A stretch of 13,219 bases of DNA from an uncultured Collinsella sp. (GTDB lineage Bacteria > Actinomycetota > Coriobacteriia > Coriobacteriales > Coriobacteriaceae): the NCBI GenBank assembly GCA_937934355.1, contig CALGZY010000236.1, positions 1-13,219 of the forward strand. Reading direction: 5' to 3'. The translations under genes and the position numbers were made by a program. Positions 1 through 6,646 of this stretch are shown here, piece after piece (within the stretch, counting starts at the first letter, position 1; every line of letters begins with the position of its first letter). The notes beneath the pieces were generated by a model, which was not told the DNA's origin, did no database searches, and was given only the letters and a program-made list of their open reading frames with translations.

Positions 1-91
1 TCACGAGCGGGGGCTCCTATCTTTTTAGTGCCCTCGGATTGGGTCATAGTGTCTGTCGGTGCCATAACATCGGCGTTGCTGTGGCTGTCGG

Positions 92-130
92 AAATGATCC
101 GTTGGGGACGGAGGAAAACGGATCATTTTT
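92..130 (+). terminator. Intrinsic terminator of an unseen upstream gene
   Basis: A perfect 12-bp inverted repeat (arms 92-103 and 117-128, AAATGATCCGTT and its complement) with a 13-nt loop runs into five T at 126-130. This is the form of a plus-strand intrinsic terminator. It ends transcription coming from left of the window and insulates tgt. The gene it serves is not visible: positions 1-91 show no convincing coding sequence. A GC-rich stretch followed by CTTTTT at 8-26 could be the right arm of another terminator cut by the window edge. Confidence 0.8.
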
Positions 131-209
131 ATCCTGGTGCATTGGTGCAAGTGGGCAGGTTTCCTTTGCACCAGTTTCTGTCGAGTCGGTGCTTCTCGCG
201 GGTTGCCCG

Positions 210-215
210 TATAAT
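210..215 (+). promoter_or_regulatory. -10 box of the probable tgt promoter
   Basis: A perfect TATAAT lies 37 bases before the tgt start codon, downstream of the terminator at 92-130. No good -35 hexamer is present at 16-18 bp spacing; the nearest sequence, around 186-192, is weak. If this box is used, transcription starts near position 222 and the leader is about 30 nt. That leaves no room for a preQ1 riboswitch. Confidence 0.5.
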
Positions 216-252
216 GGTTTGCGTATGAACCGCAACCAAGGAGTTCCAGTTT

Positions 253-1392
<1,140 letters not shown>

Positions 1393-1402
1393 GGGCGACA
1401 GA

Positions 1403-1501
1403 CACGCTTGCGGAGCGTGGGCAACGGCAAAGGCTGAGCGGCAGCCGCTCGTCACATTCTCTGACACTGGCTGCGCGACCGCTGACCGATAGCTTGCAAG
1501 C
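1403..1501 (+). other. Structured intergenic RNA region of unknown role
   Basis: The gap between tgt and the LOG gene is rich in potential stems. They include CACGCT/AGCGTG (1403-1419), GAGCGG/CCGCTC with a 3-nt loop (1436-1450), and an alternative longer pairing of GCAGCC at 1441-1446 with GGCTGC at 1469-1474, supported by GTCA/TGAC at 1451-1465. The last two exclude each other. A GCTTGCAAGC palindrome lies at 1492-1501. I do not recognise a known riboswitch class. It may be only the 3' untranslated region of tgt. Confidence 0.3.
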
Positions 1502-1540
1502 ACTTGATACATCGTGGGTACCATACCGAATAGTTGATGT

Positions 1541-1589
1541 TCGGGCGGGTGTTTGGCGCATGGCGTCGACCCCGCCCGTTTTTCTTTTT
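1541..1589 (+). terminator. Terminator-like hairpin just before the LOG gene
   Basis: CGGGCGGG at 1542-1549 pairs with CCCGCCCG at about 1571-1578, and a T-rich tail (TTTTTCTTTTT) follows directly. It can end tgt transcription. It also lies only about 16 nt before the next start codon, so any promoter for that gene would have to sit upstream of it or inside it. That makes it a possible attenuator or a leaky terminator. Confidence 0.75.
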
Positions 1590-1594
1590 CTCGA

Positions 1595-1600
1595 TAGGAG
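1595..1600 (+). promoter_or_regulatory. Ribosome binding site fixing the LOG start
   Basis: TAGGAG lies 5 nt before the ATG at 1606. The in-frame ATG at 1534 would make the protein begin with a translation of the terminator hairpin and T-tract, giving a run of phenylalanines, so it is rejected. Confidence 0.8.
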
Positions 1601-1605
1601 CACCC

Positions 1606-2364
1606 ATGATTAAGAACGAGAATGTCGAGGGCGAGCTTGCCTACGACGAGACGTACCGCCGTGGTCCCGTGGTCATGCGCGGCCCCATGATTCCTAAGGA
1701 CAACACCTACGCCAACCTGCTGGCGCCCGAGGAGTCGACCGACTGGCTGCATGCCGATCCGTGGCGCGTACTGCGCATCCAGGCCGAGTTTGTCGATGGC
1801 TTTGGCGCACTTGCCGAGTTAGGGCCTGCGGTGACCATCTTCGGTAGTGCCCGTACGCCCAAGACCGATTCACTCTACAAGGCGGCGCGCACGGTCGGCC
1901 GTAAGATTGCCCAGCGCGGCGTGGCGGTTATCACCGGTGGCGGCCCCGGCATCATGGAAGCGGCCAATAAGGGAGCGGCGAGCGTCAACGGCAAGTCAGT
2001 CGGCCTGGGTATCGAGCTGCCGCACGAGCAGGGGCTCAACAAATACGTGAACCTGGGTATGGATTTCCGCTACTTCTTTGTGCGCAAGACCATGTTCGTT
2101 AAGTACAGCTCGGGCGCCATCGTGTTTCCCGGCGGCTTTGGCACGCTCGACGAGATGTTCGAGGTGCTCACGCTGGTGCAGACGCACAAGGTCAAGCGCA
2201 TGCCGCTCGTGCTGGTGGGCAGCGAGTACTGGCAGGGCCTGTTCGACTGGCTCAACGGCCCGGTGATGGATGCCGGCATGATTAGCCCGCTCGATCCAGA
2301 CCTCGTCCACATCACCGACGACCTCAACGAGGCCGTCGACATCGCCCTGAGCGGGTTGATATAG
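1606..2364 (+). CDS. LOG-family nucleoside 5'-monophosphate phosphoribohydrolase
   Basis: This is a 252-aa Rossmann-fold protein of the LOG/TIGR00730 family. Characterised members cut the N-glycosidic bond of cytokinin ribotides or of AMP and related nucleotides, giving a free base and ribose 5-phosphate. The two family motifs are present: GGGPGIMEAA starting at residue 111 and PGGFGTLDE at residues 175-183, which supply the nucleotide-binding and catalytic Arg/Glu region. The roughly 70 residues before the VTIFGSA strand are a hydrophilic N-terminal extension. The substrate in this organism is not known; nucleotide salvage or clean-up is more likely than hormone production in a gut bacterium. 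The start is set by TAGGAG at 1595-1600. A terminator-like hairpin precedes it, so its expression may depend on readthrough from tgt. Confidence 0.9.
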   Translation: MIKNENVEGELAYDETYRRGPVVMRGPMIPKDNTYANLLAPEESTDWLHADPWRVLRIQAEFVDGFGALAELGPAVTIFGSARTPKTDSLYKAARTVGRKIAQRGVAVITGGGPGIMEAANKGAASVNGKSVGLGIELPHEQGLNKYVNLGMDFRYFFVRKTMFVKYSSGAIVFPGGFGTLDEMFEVLTLVQTHKVKRMPLVLVGSEYWQGLFDWLNGPVMDAGMISPLDPDLVHITDDLNEAVDIALSGLI

Positions 2365-2395
2365 GGCGAGCGTGCCTGTCGTTGTAGTATTGTGA

Positions 2396-2452
2396 ATGGC
2401 AGACTGATGCTATTTAACATCAGTCTGCCATCTAAATTGGGTATACTGATGC
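2396..2452 (+). promoter_or_regulatory. Operator/promoter of the toxin-antitoxin operon
   Basis: A perfect 14-bp palindrome has arms ATGGCAGACTGATG (2396-2409) and its complement (2418-2431), separated by an 8-nt AT-rich centre. A -10 box TATACT lies at 2442-2447. The right arm of the palindrome covers where its -35 would be. A third half-site ACTGATGC, a direct copy of 2403-2410, lies at 2445-2452 and overlaps the -10. This fits autorepression by a ribbon-helix-helix antitoxin. No T-tract follows the palindrome, so it is not a normal plus-strand terminator for the LOG gene. Confidence 0.65.
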
Positions 2453-2477
2453 AAAAGACGATGCGAGGAGGTCGCGT

Positions 2478-2777
2478 ATGTCCACTGCAACGGTTAAGCC
2501 TACGACGGTTCGCATCGAAGAGGGGCTCAAGGAGCAGGCGACTGAGTTCTTGGATACGGTTGGTCTAAGTCTCAATTCGTATCTCAACCTTGCTGTTCGG
2601 CAGCTGGTAAATCAGCGAAAGATTCCTTTTGAGATCGTAGGAAGGGCAGAGGTGCCCAACGAGGCGACGAGACGCGCCATGGTGATCGCCGAGGCTCATG
2701 AGTTGGGGATTTTGACGGACGACGGCCCGTCATTCAATAACGCTGATGAGCTTATATCGTTCCTCGATGAGGACTAG
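2478..2777 (+). CDS. RelB/DinJ-family antitoxin
   Basis: This 99-aa protein has the N-terminal ribbon-helix-helix domain of the DinJ/RelB antitoxins: a DNA-contacting strand TTVRIEE (9-15), helix A (about 15-27), and helix B (about 32-45) ending in the typical RKIPFEI. The acidic C-terminal half (about 60-99) is the expected toxin-wrapping segment. In the family the antitoxin binds and blocks the YafQ/RelE-type toxin and, with it, represses its own promoter. A strong AGGAGG site at 2466-2471 sets the start. The toxin gene begins 2 nt after the stop. The pair is visibly less GC-rich and uses more A/T-ending codons than its neighbours, which suggests horizontal acquisition. Confidence 0.92.
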   Translation: MSTATVKPTTVRIEEGLKEQATEFLDTVGLSLNSYLNLAVRQLVNQRKIPFEIVGRAEVPNEATRRAMVIAEAHELGILTDDGPSFNNADELISFLDED

Positions 2778-2779
2778 CG

Positions 2780-3088
2780 ATGTTTGAGATTAAAGTCGAG
2801 GCTCAGTTTAAGGCGGATTACAAACGGACGATGCGCATCCATCCGCAGCTAAAAACCGAGTTTAGGGCGGCGGTCGCAGAGCTTGCAGCTCACGGCTCGC
2901 TTCCCGCGGAATATGGCGCCCATGAGCTTTCAAACCCGGGCGGCAACTACAACGGCCACATCGATTTCCATCTATCCGATGGCTTGGTCGACGTGGTCGT
3001 TCTCTACTTGCCGCATAAGACTAATCCTGTGATCCGGCTGGTCAGAATGGGCTCTCATGAGGAGCTGTTCCAGGGTCCGCAGGGCTGA
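2780..3088 (+). CDS. YafQ-family toxin, mRNA interferase
   Basis: This 102-aa protein belongs to the RelE/YafQ fold family, which cuts mRNA on the ribosome in the A site. Aligned by eye with E. coli YafQ, the key residues are kept: H48 (YafQ H50), D62 (D61), H64 (H63), D67 (D67) and H93 in GSHEELF (H87). LPAEYGAHEL and NGHIDFHL match the family motifs, so the toxin is predicted to be active. Translation is coupled to the antitoxin with a 2-nt gap; GATGAGGA at the antitoxin 3' end serves as ribosome binding site. A hairpin repeat follows. The exact codon specificity cannot be read from the sequence. Confidence 0.92.
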   Translation: MFEIKVEAQFKADYKRTMRIHPQLKTEFRAAVAELAAHGSLPAEYGAHELSNPGGNYNGHIDFHLSDGLVDVVVLYLPHKTNPVIRLVRMGSHEELFQGPQG

Positions 3089-3103
3089 TTGCCGATTTCT
3101 AAG

Positions 3104-3166
3104 TTGCGGTGGAATAGGGATTGATTGGCGGCTGATAAGCCAAAAACAGTCCCTATTCCACCGCAA
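3104..3166. repeat. Hairpin repeat element, copy 1
   Basis: A perfect 17-bp inverted repeat (arms 3104-3120 and 3150-3166, TTGCGGTGGAATAGGGA and its complement) extends to 20 bp with one G-U pair. An inner stem (TTGGC/GCCAA or GGCT/AGCC) sits in the loop. It lies between the convergent toxin and degV genes and could terminate both. No T-tract follows on either side. It is homologous to the element at 6376-6450, sharing 20 identical bases at 3098-3117 and 6373-6392. Confidence 0.9.
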
Positions 3167-3181
3167 GAGGTAAAGGTGCCC

Positions 3182-4042
3182 CTAGTGGATGGGTTGGTAG
3201 CGGGGGCAGTAGCTGATGGCGATGGCGTCGACGCCTACATGGGTGGCGATGGTGCAGCCGATGGGGCCGGTGCCGGCGTCTACGTAGTCCTGGCCCGCGA
3301 GCGCCTCGTTGACAAGTTCCTGCTCCTCGGCGGCGCCGGTCGTGAGCACGCGCACGCTTGAGCCCGGGTGCTCGTCCAAAAACGCGAGGCAATCTGCCAT
3401 GGTGTTGGCGACGATGCGCTTGGCGCCGCGGCCCTTTTTGATTGCCTTGATCTCGCCCGATTTCCACTCCGGCGAAACGGCCAGGCGAATGTTGAGCATT
3501 TGCGTGAGCTGGCCGGCGAGCTTGGGCGCGCGGCCGTTCTTAACGAGATTCTCGAGCGTGCGGGGAATCAGCAGCAGGTGGGCGTCGGGCAGCGTCGCGC
3601 GGATCTGCGCCTCGGTCTCGTCCAGGCTGCGGCCATCTTCGCGCATGGCCCGCGCGTACTCCACCAGCAGGCCCTCGGCGCCCGAGCCAGTGCGCGAATC
3701 GATGCAGCGCACGTCGAGCTCGTGGGTCTCGGCGACCAGGCATGCGTTGGAATAGCAGGCGGACCATTCGCTGCACAGCGAGATAAAGATCGCGCTGTGG
3801 TGGCCGTCAGCACGCACGCGGTCAAAGAGTGCCTTGAACTCGCCGGCACTCGGCTGCGAGGTGTGCGGCAGCTGCTCGGAGCCGGCCATGCGCGCGACGT
3901 ACTCCTGGGCGGTAATCTGTACCTGGTCGAGCAGGTCCTCGCCCTCGATAATCACATGCAGCGGAATCACGTAAATGCCGAGCTCTTGGGCGCGGGCGGG
4001 GGAGATGTCCGACGTGGAGTCGGTTATGATGGCAAAAGACAT
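3182..4042 (-). CDS. DegV-family fatty-acid-binding protein (FakB-type)
   Basis: This 286-aa protein is a DegV/FakB family member. These proteins hold a fatty acid and present it to the FakA kinase, which makes acyl-phosphate for phospholipid synthesis. Motifs are the N-terminal ITDSTSDI (residues 6-13), the head-group binding HTSQPSAGEF (60-69, T61 and S62), and the C-terminal THVG (H268) after the GTGPIGCTIA strand. The start at 4042 is chosen because GAAAGGTG (complement of 4048-4055) lies 5 nt upstream. The longer reading to 4099 would add 19 Arg-rich residues encoded by the leader. No fakA is nearby. The gene converges on the toxin gene and diverges from the HAD gene. Confidence 0.9.
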   Translation of the reverse strand: MSFAIITDSTSDISPARAQELGIYVIPLHVIIEGEDLLDQVQITAQEYVARMAGSEQLPHTSQPSAGEFKALFDRVRADGHHSAIFISLCSEWSACYSNACLVAETHELDVRCIDSRTGSGAEGLLVEYARAMREDGRSLDETEAQIRATLPDAHLLLIPRTLENLVKNGRAPKLAGQLTQMLNIRLAVSPEWKSGEIKAIKKGRGAKRIVANTMADCLAFLDEHPGSSVRVLTTGAAEEQELVNEALAGQDYVDAGTGPIGCTIATHVGVDAIAISYCPRYQPIH

Positions 4043-4047
4043 AATTG

Positions 4048-4055
4048 CACCTTTC
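4048..4055 (-). promoter_or_regulatory. Ribosome binding site fixing the degV start
   Basis: Read on the minus strand this is GAAAGGTG, 5 nt before the ATG at 4042. It supports the shorter protein starting MSFAIITDST, the typical DegV N-terminus. Confidence 0.75.
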
Positions 4056-4081
4056 GTTGGGGCGCTTGCGCGCCGCCTTCT

Positions 4082-4118
4082 TAGAGCAAAGTGCGACAAG
4101 TATAGTTGAGTTGCTCTA
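4082..4118 (-). promoter_or_regulatory. Probable degV promoter inside an operator-like dyad
   Basis: On the minus strand TATACT (4104-4099) is a good -10 box, about 57 nt upstream of the degV start. No strong -35 is seen. An 8-bp inverted repeat TAGAGCAA/TTGCTCTA (arms 4082-4089 and 4111-4118) brackets the box and is centred almost exactly on it, as expected for a repressor site. Confidence 0.45.
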
Positions 4119-4134
4119 CATTGCTAGGTTCAAT

Positions 4135-4150
4135 TGTTGAATAGTCAACA
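4135..4150. promoter_or_regulatory. Second dyad in the degV/HAD divergent region
   Basis: TGTTGA, four bases, then TCAACA forms a perfect 6-bp dyad between the divergent degV and HAD genes. It lies about 50 bp before the HAD start. The regulator is unknown and the site could be chance. Confidence 0.3.
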
Positions 4151-4198
4151 GTTTGAAGTGACGGTGTGGAAATCATCAACTGGGGAAGAGGGATGCCG

Positions 4199-4861
4199 AT
4201 GGCGGCATTACAGCTATGCGAGCGGCCGATTGTGTTGTTCGATTTTGACGGCACGGTGGCCGATACGGGTCGGGCGGTGATGACCTCGACGCGCAAGGCG
4301 TTGGCCGCGCGCGGGTTTTCGGAGGCGCAGATGGGTGACCTGCGCCGCATGATCGGGCCGCCCCTGTGGAAGAGCTTTCACGACTTTTATGGCTTTTCCC
4401 GCGAGGAGTCGCTTGTGGTGGCCGACGAGTACCGTGCCTTTTTTGATGAGCTGGGACCGGAAGAGCATCCCGTGTTCGATGGAATCCCCGAGCTGCTCGA
4501 TGGTCTTGTCGCGCAGGGGCATCGCTTGGCCGTGGCGACGTCACGCATGGAGGCAAAGTGCATTGACATGGTGGGCGAGCTGGGGCTTTCGCAGTTTGAG
4601 GCGGTGGTTGGCATGAATCCACCGCAGGGGCGCGAGACCAAGGCCGATTCGGTCCGCGATGCCCTGGCGGCGCTCGGCGCGACGGCCGACGATGCCGTGA
4701 TGATCGGCGATCGCTTTAACGATGTGGATGGCGCGCACGCAATGGGCGTACCGTGCATCGGTATCTATTCGGGCGCGGCGGCGCCGGGCGAGCACGAGGC
4801 GGCGGGTGCCGATGCAGTGGTGCACTCGGTGGCCGAGCTTGCTAAACTTTTCGCTATCTAA
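4199..4861 (+). CDS. HAD-superfamily phosphatase, Gph/PGP-like
   Basis: This 220-aa protein is a subfamily-I haloacid-dehalogenase hydrolase with an alpha-helical cap (about residues 24-95). The four motifs are present: FDFDGTVADTG (nucleophile D15, acid-base D17), VATSR (T114/S115), K148, and MIGDRFNDVDGA (D171, D175). Such enzymes remove phosphate from small metabolites such as phosphoglycolate or sugar phosphates; the substrate here cannot be told. Start choice is uncertain. The ATG at 4199 has AGAGGG 6 nt upstream and is preferred; the ATG at 4193 abuts that site, and a GTG at 4166 gives an extension with no good binding site. The dipeptidase gene follows after 55 nt on the same strand and may be co-transcribed. 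Confidence 0.85.
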   Translation: MAALQLCERPIVLFDFDGTVADTGRAVMTSTRKALAARGFSEAQMGDLRRMIGPPLWKSFHDFYGFSREESLVVADEYRAFFDELGPEEHPVFDGIPELLDGLVAQGHRLAVATSRMEAKCIDMVGELGLSQFEAVVGMNPPQGRETKADSVRDALAALGATADDAVMIGDRFNDVDGAHAMGVPCIGIYSGAAAPGEHEAAGADAVVHSVAELAKLFAI

Positions 4862-4903
4862 TAGACGTAATGTGAGGGGCGGGCGTATCCGTCGCTCATT
4901 GGT

Positions 4904-4910
4904 AAGGAGG
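4904..4910 (+). promoter_or_regulatory. Ribosome binding site fixing the dipeptidase start
   Basis: AAGGAGG lies 6 nt before the ATG at 4917. The same frame is open back to 4722, but that extension overlaps the HAD gene out of frame and is not supported. Confidence 0.85.
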
Positions 4911-4916
4911 TCGTCC

Positions 4917-6353
4917 ATGAATCAGGTGGAGCAGAGCGTTACCGAGTATGTCGACGAGGTCTGGGAAGATGTCGTTGCCGATATCGAACAGCTGGTGAGC
5001 TATCCGTCCGTGGCCGTTGCTGCCAATGCGGAGCTCGGTGCGCCGTTTGGCCGCCCGGTCCGTGATGCGCTCGATTGCGCGCTCGGCATTGCGCAAAAGC
5101 TCGGCTATCAGACGAGCGACGACGAGGGCTATGTGGGAATCGCCGATATCCCGGGCCGCGGCGACAAACAGCTCGCGACTATCTGCCATGTTGACGTGGT
5201 ACCCGCTGGCCCCGGCTGGAACACCGACCCGTTTGCGATGGAGCGTCGCGAGGGCTGGCTGCTCGGCCGCGGCGTGATCGACGACAAGGGTCCGGCCGTG
5301 CTGTCGCTCTACGCCGGCGCCTACCTGCTCAAGCACGGCATCGTTCCGCGCTACACCTTCCGCGCGCTGCTGGGCTGCGATGAGGAAGTGGGCATGTCCG
5401 ACGTTCACCATTATCTGGAGAACTACGCGAATCCTGACTTTCTGTTTACGCCCGATGCCGAGTTCCCGGTCTGCAATGCCGAGAAGGGCCAGTTTGGGGC
5501 GACGTTCGTGAGCCCCAAGATCGACGGCGGGCGCATCGTGTCGTGGAGCGGCTCCGAGGCGAGCAATGCCATTCCGTCGCAGTCCATCTGCGAGCTTGCA
5601 ATTGCCGCCGATGAGCTGCCGGCGCCCGTTGAGAACGTCGACCGCCTGGAGATCACGGCGCTTGATAACGGGCATGCGCAGATTTTCGCCCACGGTATTG
5701 GCGGCCACGCTTCGATGCCTGAGGGCACCATCAACGCCGTCGGCCTGATCGTGTCGTATCTGCGCGAGGCCGAGGACGCGTTTGGTGCACGCGATGAGCG
5801 CCTGCTGACGCCTGCCGAGCACGAGTTCGTCAAGTTCCTGGCCTTTGTGCATGCGGATGCCTATGGCCGCGGCCTGGGTATCGATGCGACGAGTCCGGCG
5901 TTTGGCCCGCTTACCTGCAGCGCTGGCGTCATTCGCGTGGCGGATGGCCATATTGAGCAGGTCATCGACGTGCGCTTTCCCGACAGCACGAGTGCCGATA
6001 CCATCCGCGAGCAGCTCGACCCGCTCGTGGGCCGTTTTGGCGTGACGTGCCAGCTGGGTCGCGCTAAGGTGCCGTTCTCGGTGTCTGCCGACGATCCGGC
6101 CGTGAAGGCGCTTATTGATACCTATAACGAGTTTACGGGCAAGCATGCTGAGCCCTTTGCTATGGGCGGCGGCACGTACGCGCGCAACTTTGCCCGCGCC
6201 GTCTCGTTTGGCCCCGAGGAGACCGGCCTGGAGCTGCCCTCGTGGGGCGGCCAGATGCACGGCCCCAACGAGTGCGCCAACGAGGAACAGCTCAAGCAGG
6301 CGCTCAAGATCTATATTGTTGCGATCTTAAGGCTCAACGAGCTCGAGCTTTAA
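4917..6353 (+). CDS. Sapep/PepV-type M20 metallodipeptidase
   Basis: This 478-aa cytoplasmic peptidase of family M20 is of the Sapep/PepV type, which cleaves dipeptides after oligopeptide uptake. The two-metal site is complete: H91 in CHVDVVPAGPGW (with D93), D122 in GVIDDKGP, the catalytic E156 and metal ligand E157 in GCDEEVG, D180 in TPDAEF, and H448 in QMHGPNE. The inserted dimerisation/lid domain occupies roughly residues 190-380 and includes HGIGGHASMPEGT. Length matches the family. It likely helps amino-acid supply and may share a transcript with the HAD gene. The hairpin repeat downstream, with its T-tract, ends the unit. Confidence 0.94.
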   Translation: MNQVEQSVTEYVDEVWEDVVADIEQLVSYPSVAVAANAELGAPFGRPVRDALDCALGIAQKLGYQTSDDEGYVGIADIPGRGDKQLATICHVDVVPAGPGWNTDPFAMERREGWLLGRGVIDDKGPAVLSLYAGAYLLKHGIVPRYTFRALLGCDEEVGMSDVHHYLENYANPDFLFTPDAEFPVCNAEKGQFGATFVSPKIDGGRIVSWSGSEASNAIPSQSICELAIAADELPAPVENVDRLEITALDNGHAQIFAHGIGGHASMPEGTINAVGLIVSYLREAEDAFGARDERLLTPAEHEFVKFLAFVHADAYGRGLGIDATSPAFGPLTCSAGVIRVADGHIEQVIDVRFPDSTSADTIREQLDPLVGRFGVTCQLGRAKVPFSVSADDPAVKALIDTYNEFTGKHAEPFAMGGGTYARNFARAVSFGPEETGLELPSWGGQMHGPNECANEEQLKQALKIYIVAILRLNELEL

Positions 6354-6375
6354 GGTTGCGGCGTTTTGCCAATCT

Positions 6376-6450
6376 AAGTTGCGGTGGAATAGTTCCTAGA
6401 ATCGGCTGCCTGACAGCCAAACAGGAACTATTTCACCGCAACTTCTTTTT
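6376..6450 (+). terminator. Hairpin repeat copy 2, acting as terminator
   Basis: Arms of 22 nt (6376-6397 and 6423-6444) pair with one G-U wobble. An inner GGCTG/CAGCC stem (6404-6408, 6414-6418) lies in the loop, and CTTTTT follows at 6445-6450. It is the same repeat as at 3104-3166. Where copy 1 has GGGA/TCCC next to the shared arm, copy 2 has TTCC/GGAA, so pairing is kept although the sequence changed. It is well placed to end dipeptidase transcription. Confidence 0.88.
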
Positions 6451-6472
6451 ATCGGTGTAAAAGGCGGGTCAT

Positions 6473-6502
6473 GTTTGGCGGCGGGTTTGTTATTCGTTTG
6501 TA
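6473..6502 (+). promoter_or_regulatory. Possible PHO-box-like direct repeats upstream of pstS
   Basis: GTTTGG at 6473 and GTTTGT at 6485 and 6496 form three roughly helical-turn-spaced direct repeats (12 and 11 bp). An 11-bp period of short direct repeats is how PhoB/PhoP response regulators bind in other bacteria. The motif itself does not match a consensus I know, so this is a weak candidate. Confidence 0.3.
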
Positions 6503-6562
6503 AAGCCGAGTCGCGCTTGCGGTAAGGGTCTATCAGATGCCCGTAAAAAACCGTAGTTGGCG

Positions 6563-6621
6563 CGGGCGATGCCCGGTCGGGACCGTATCTTTCCAAACAG
6601 CAAAGCGGGCGGGGTGCCCGC
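6563..6621 (+). other. GC-rich hairpins in the pstS leader
   Basis: CGGGC/GCCCG (6563-6575) and CGGTC/GACCG (6574-6585) are two overlapping, mutually exclusive stems. GCGGGC/GCCCGC (6605-6621) ends 15 nt before the pstS ribosome binding site. GCGGGC at 6562-6567 could also pair with GCCCGC at 6616-6621. The role is unknown; they might affect translation or mRNA stability. Confidence 0.35.
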
Positions 6622-6646
6622 GAGTCGCATGTATGAAAGGAAGATC

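Noticed and set aside
28..228. 66-aa plus-strand frame near the left edge
   Set aside because: It reads straight through the terminator at 92-130 and the tgt -10 box, and has no ribosome binding site.
216..252. preQ1 riboswitch in the tgt leader
   Set aside because: The predicted leader is only about 30 nt, and I see no preQ1 aptamer pattern.
1534..1605. 24-residue N-terminal extension of the LOG protein
   Set aside because: It would translate the terminator hairpin and T-tract; the ATG at 1606 has its own TAGGAG.
2396..2431. Palindrome read as a terminator of the LOG gene
   Set aside because: No T-tract follows on the plus strand, and its position over the antitoxin promoter fits an operator better.
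3104..6450. The two hairpin repeats read as a CRISPR array
   Set aside because: There are only two copies, more than 3 kb apart, each a long self-complementary hairpin, with no spacer pattern and no cas gene.
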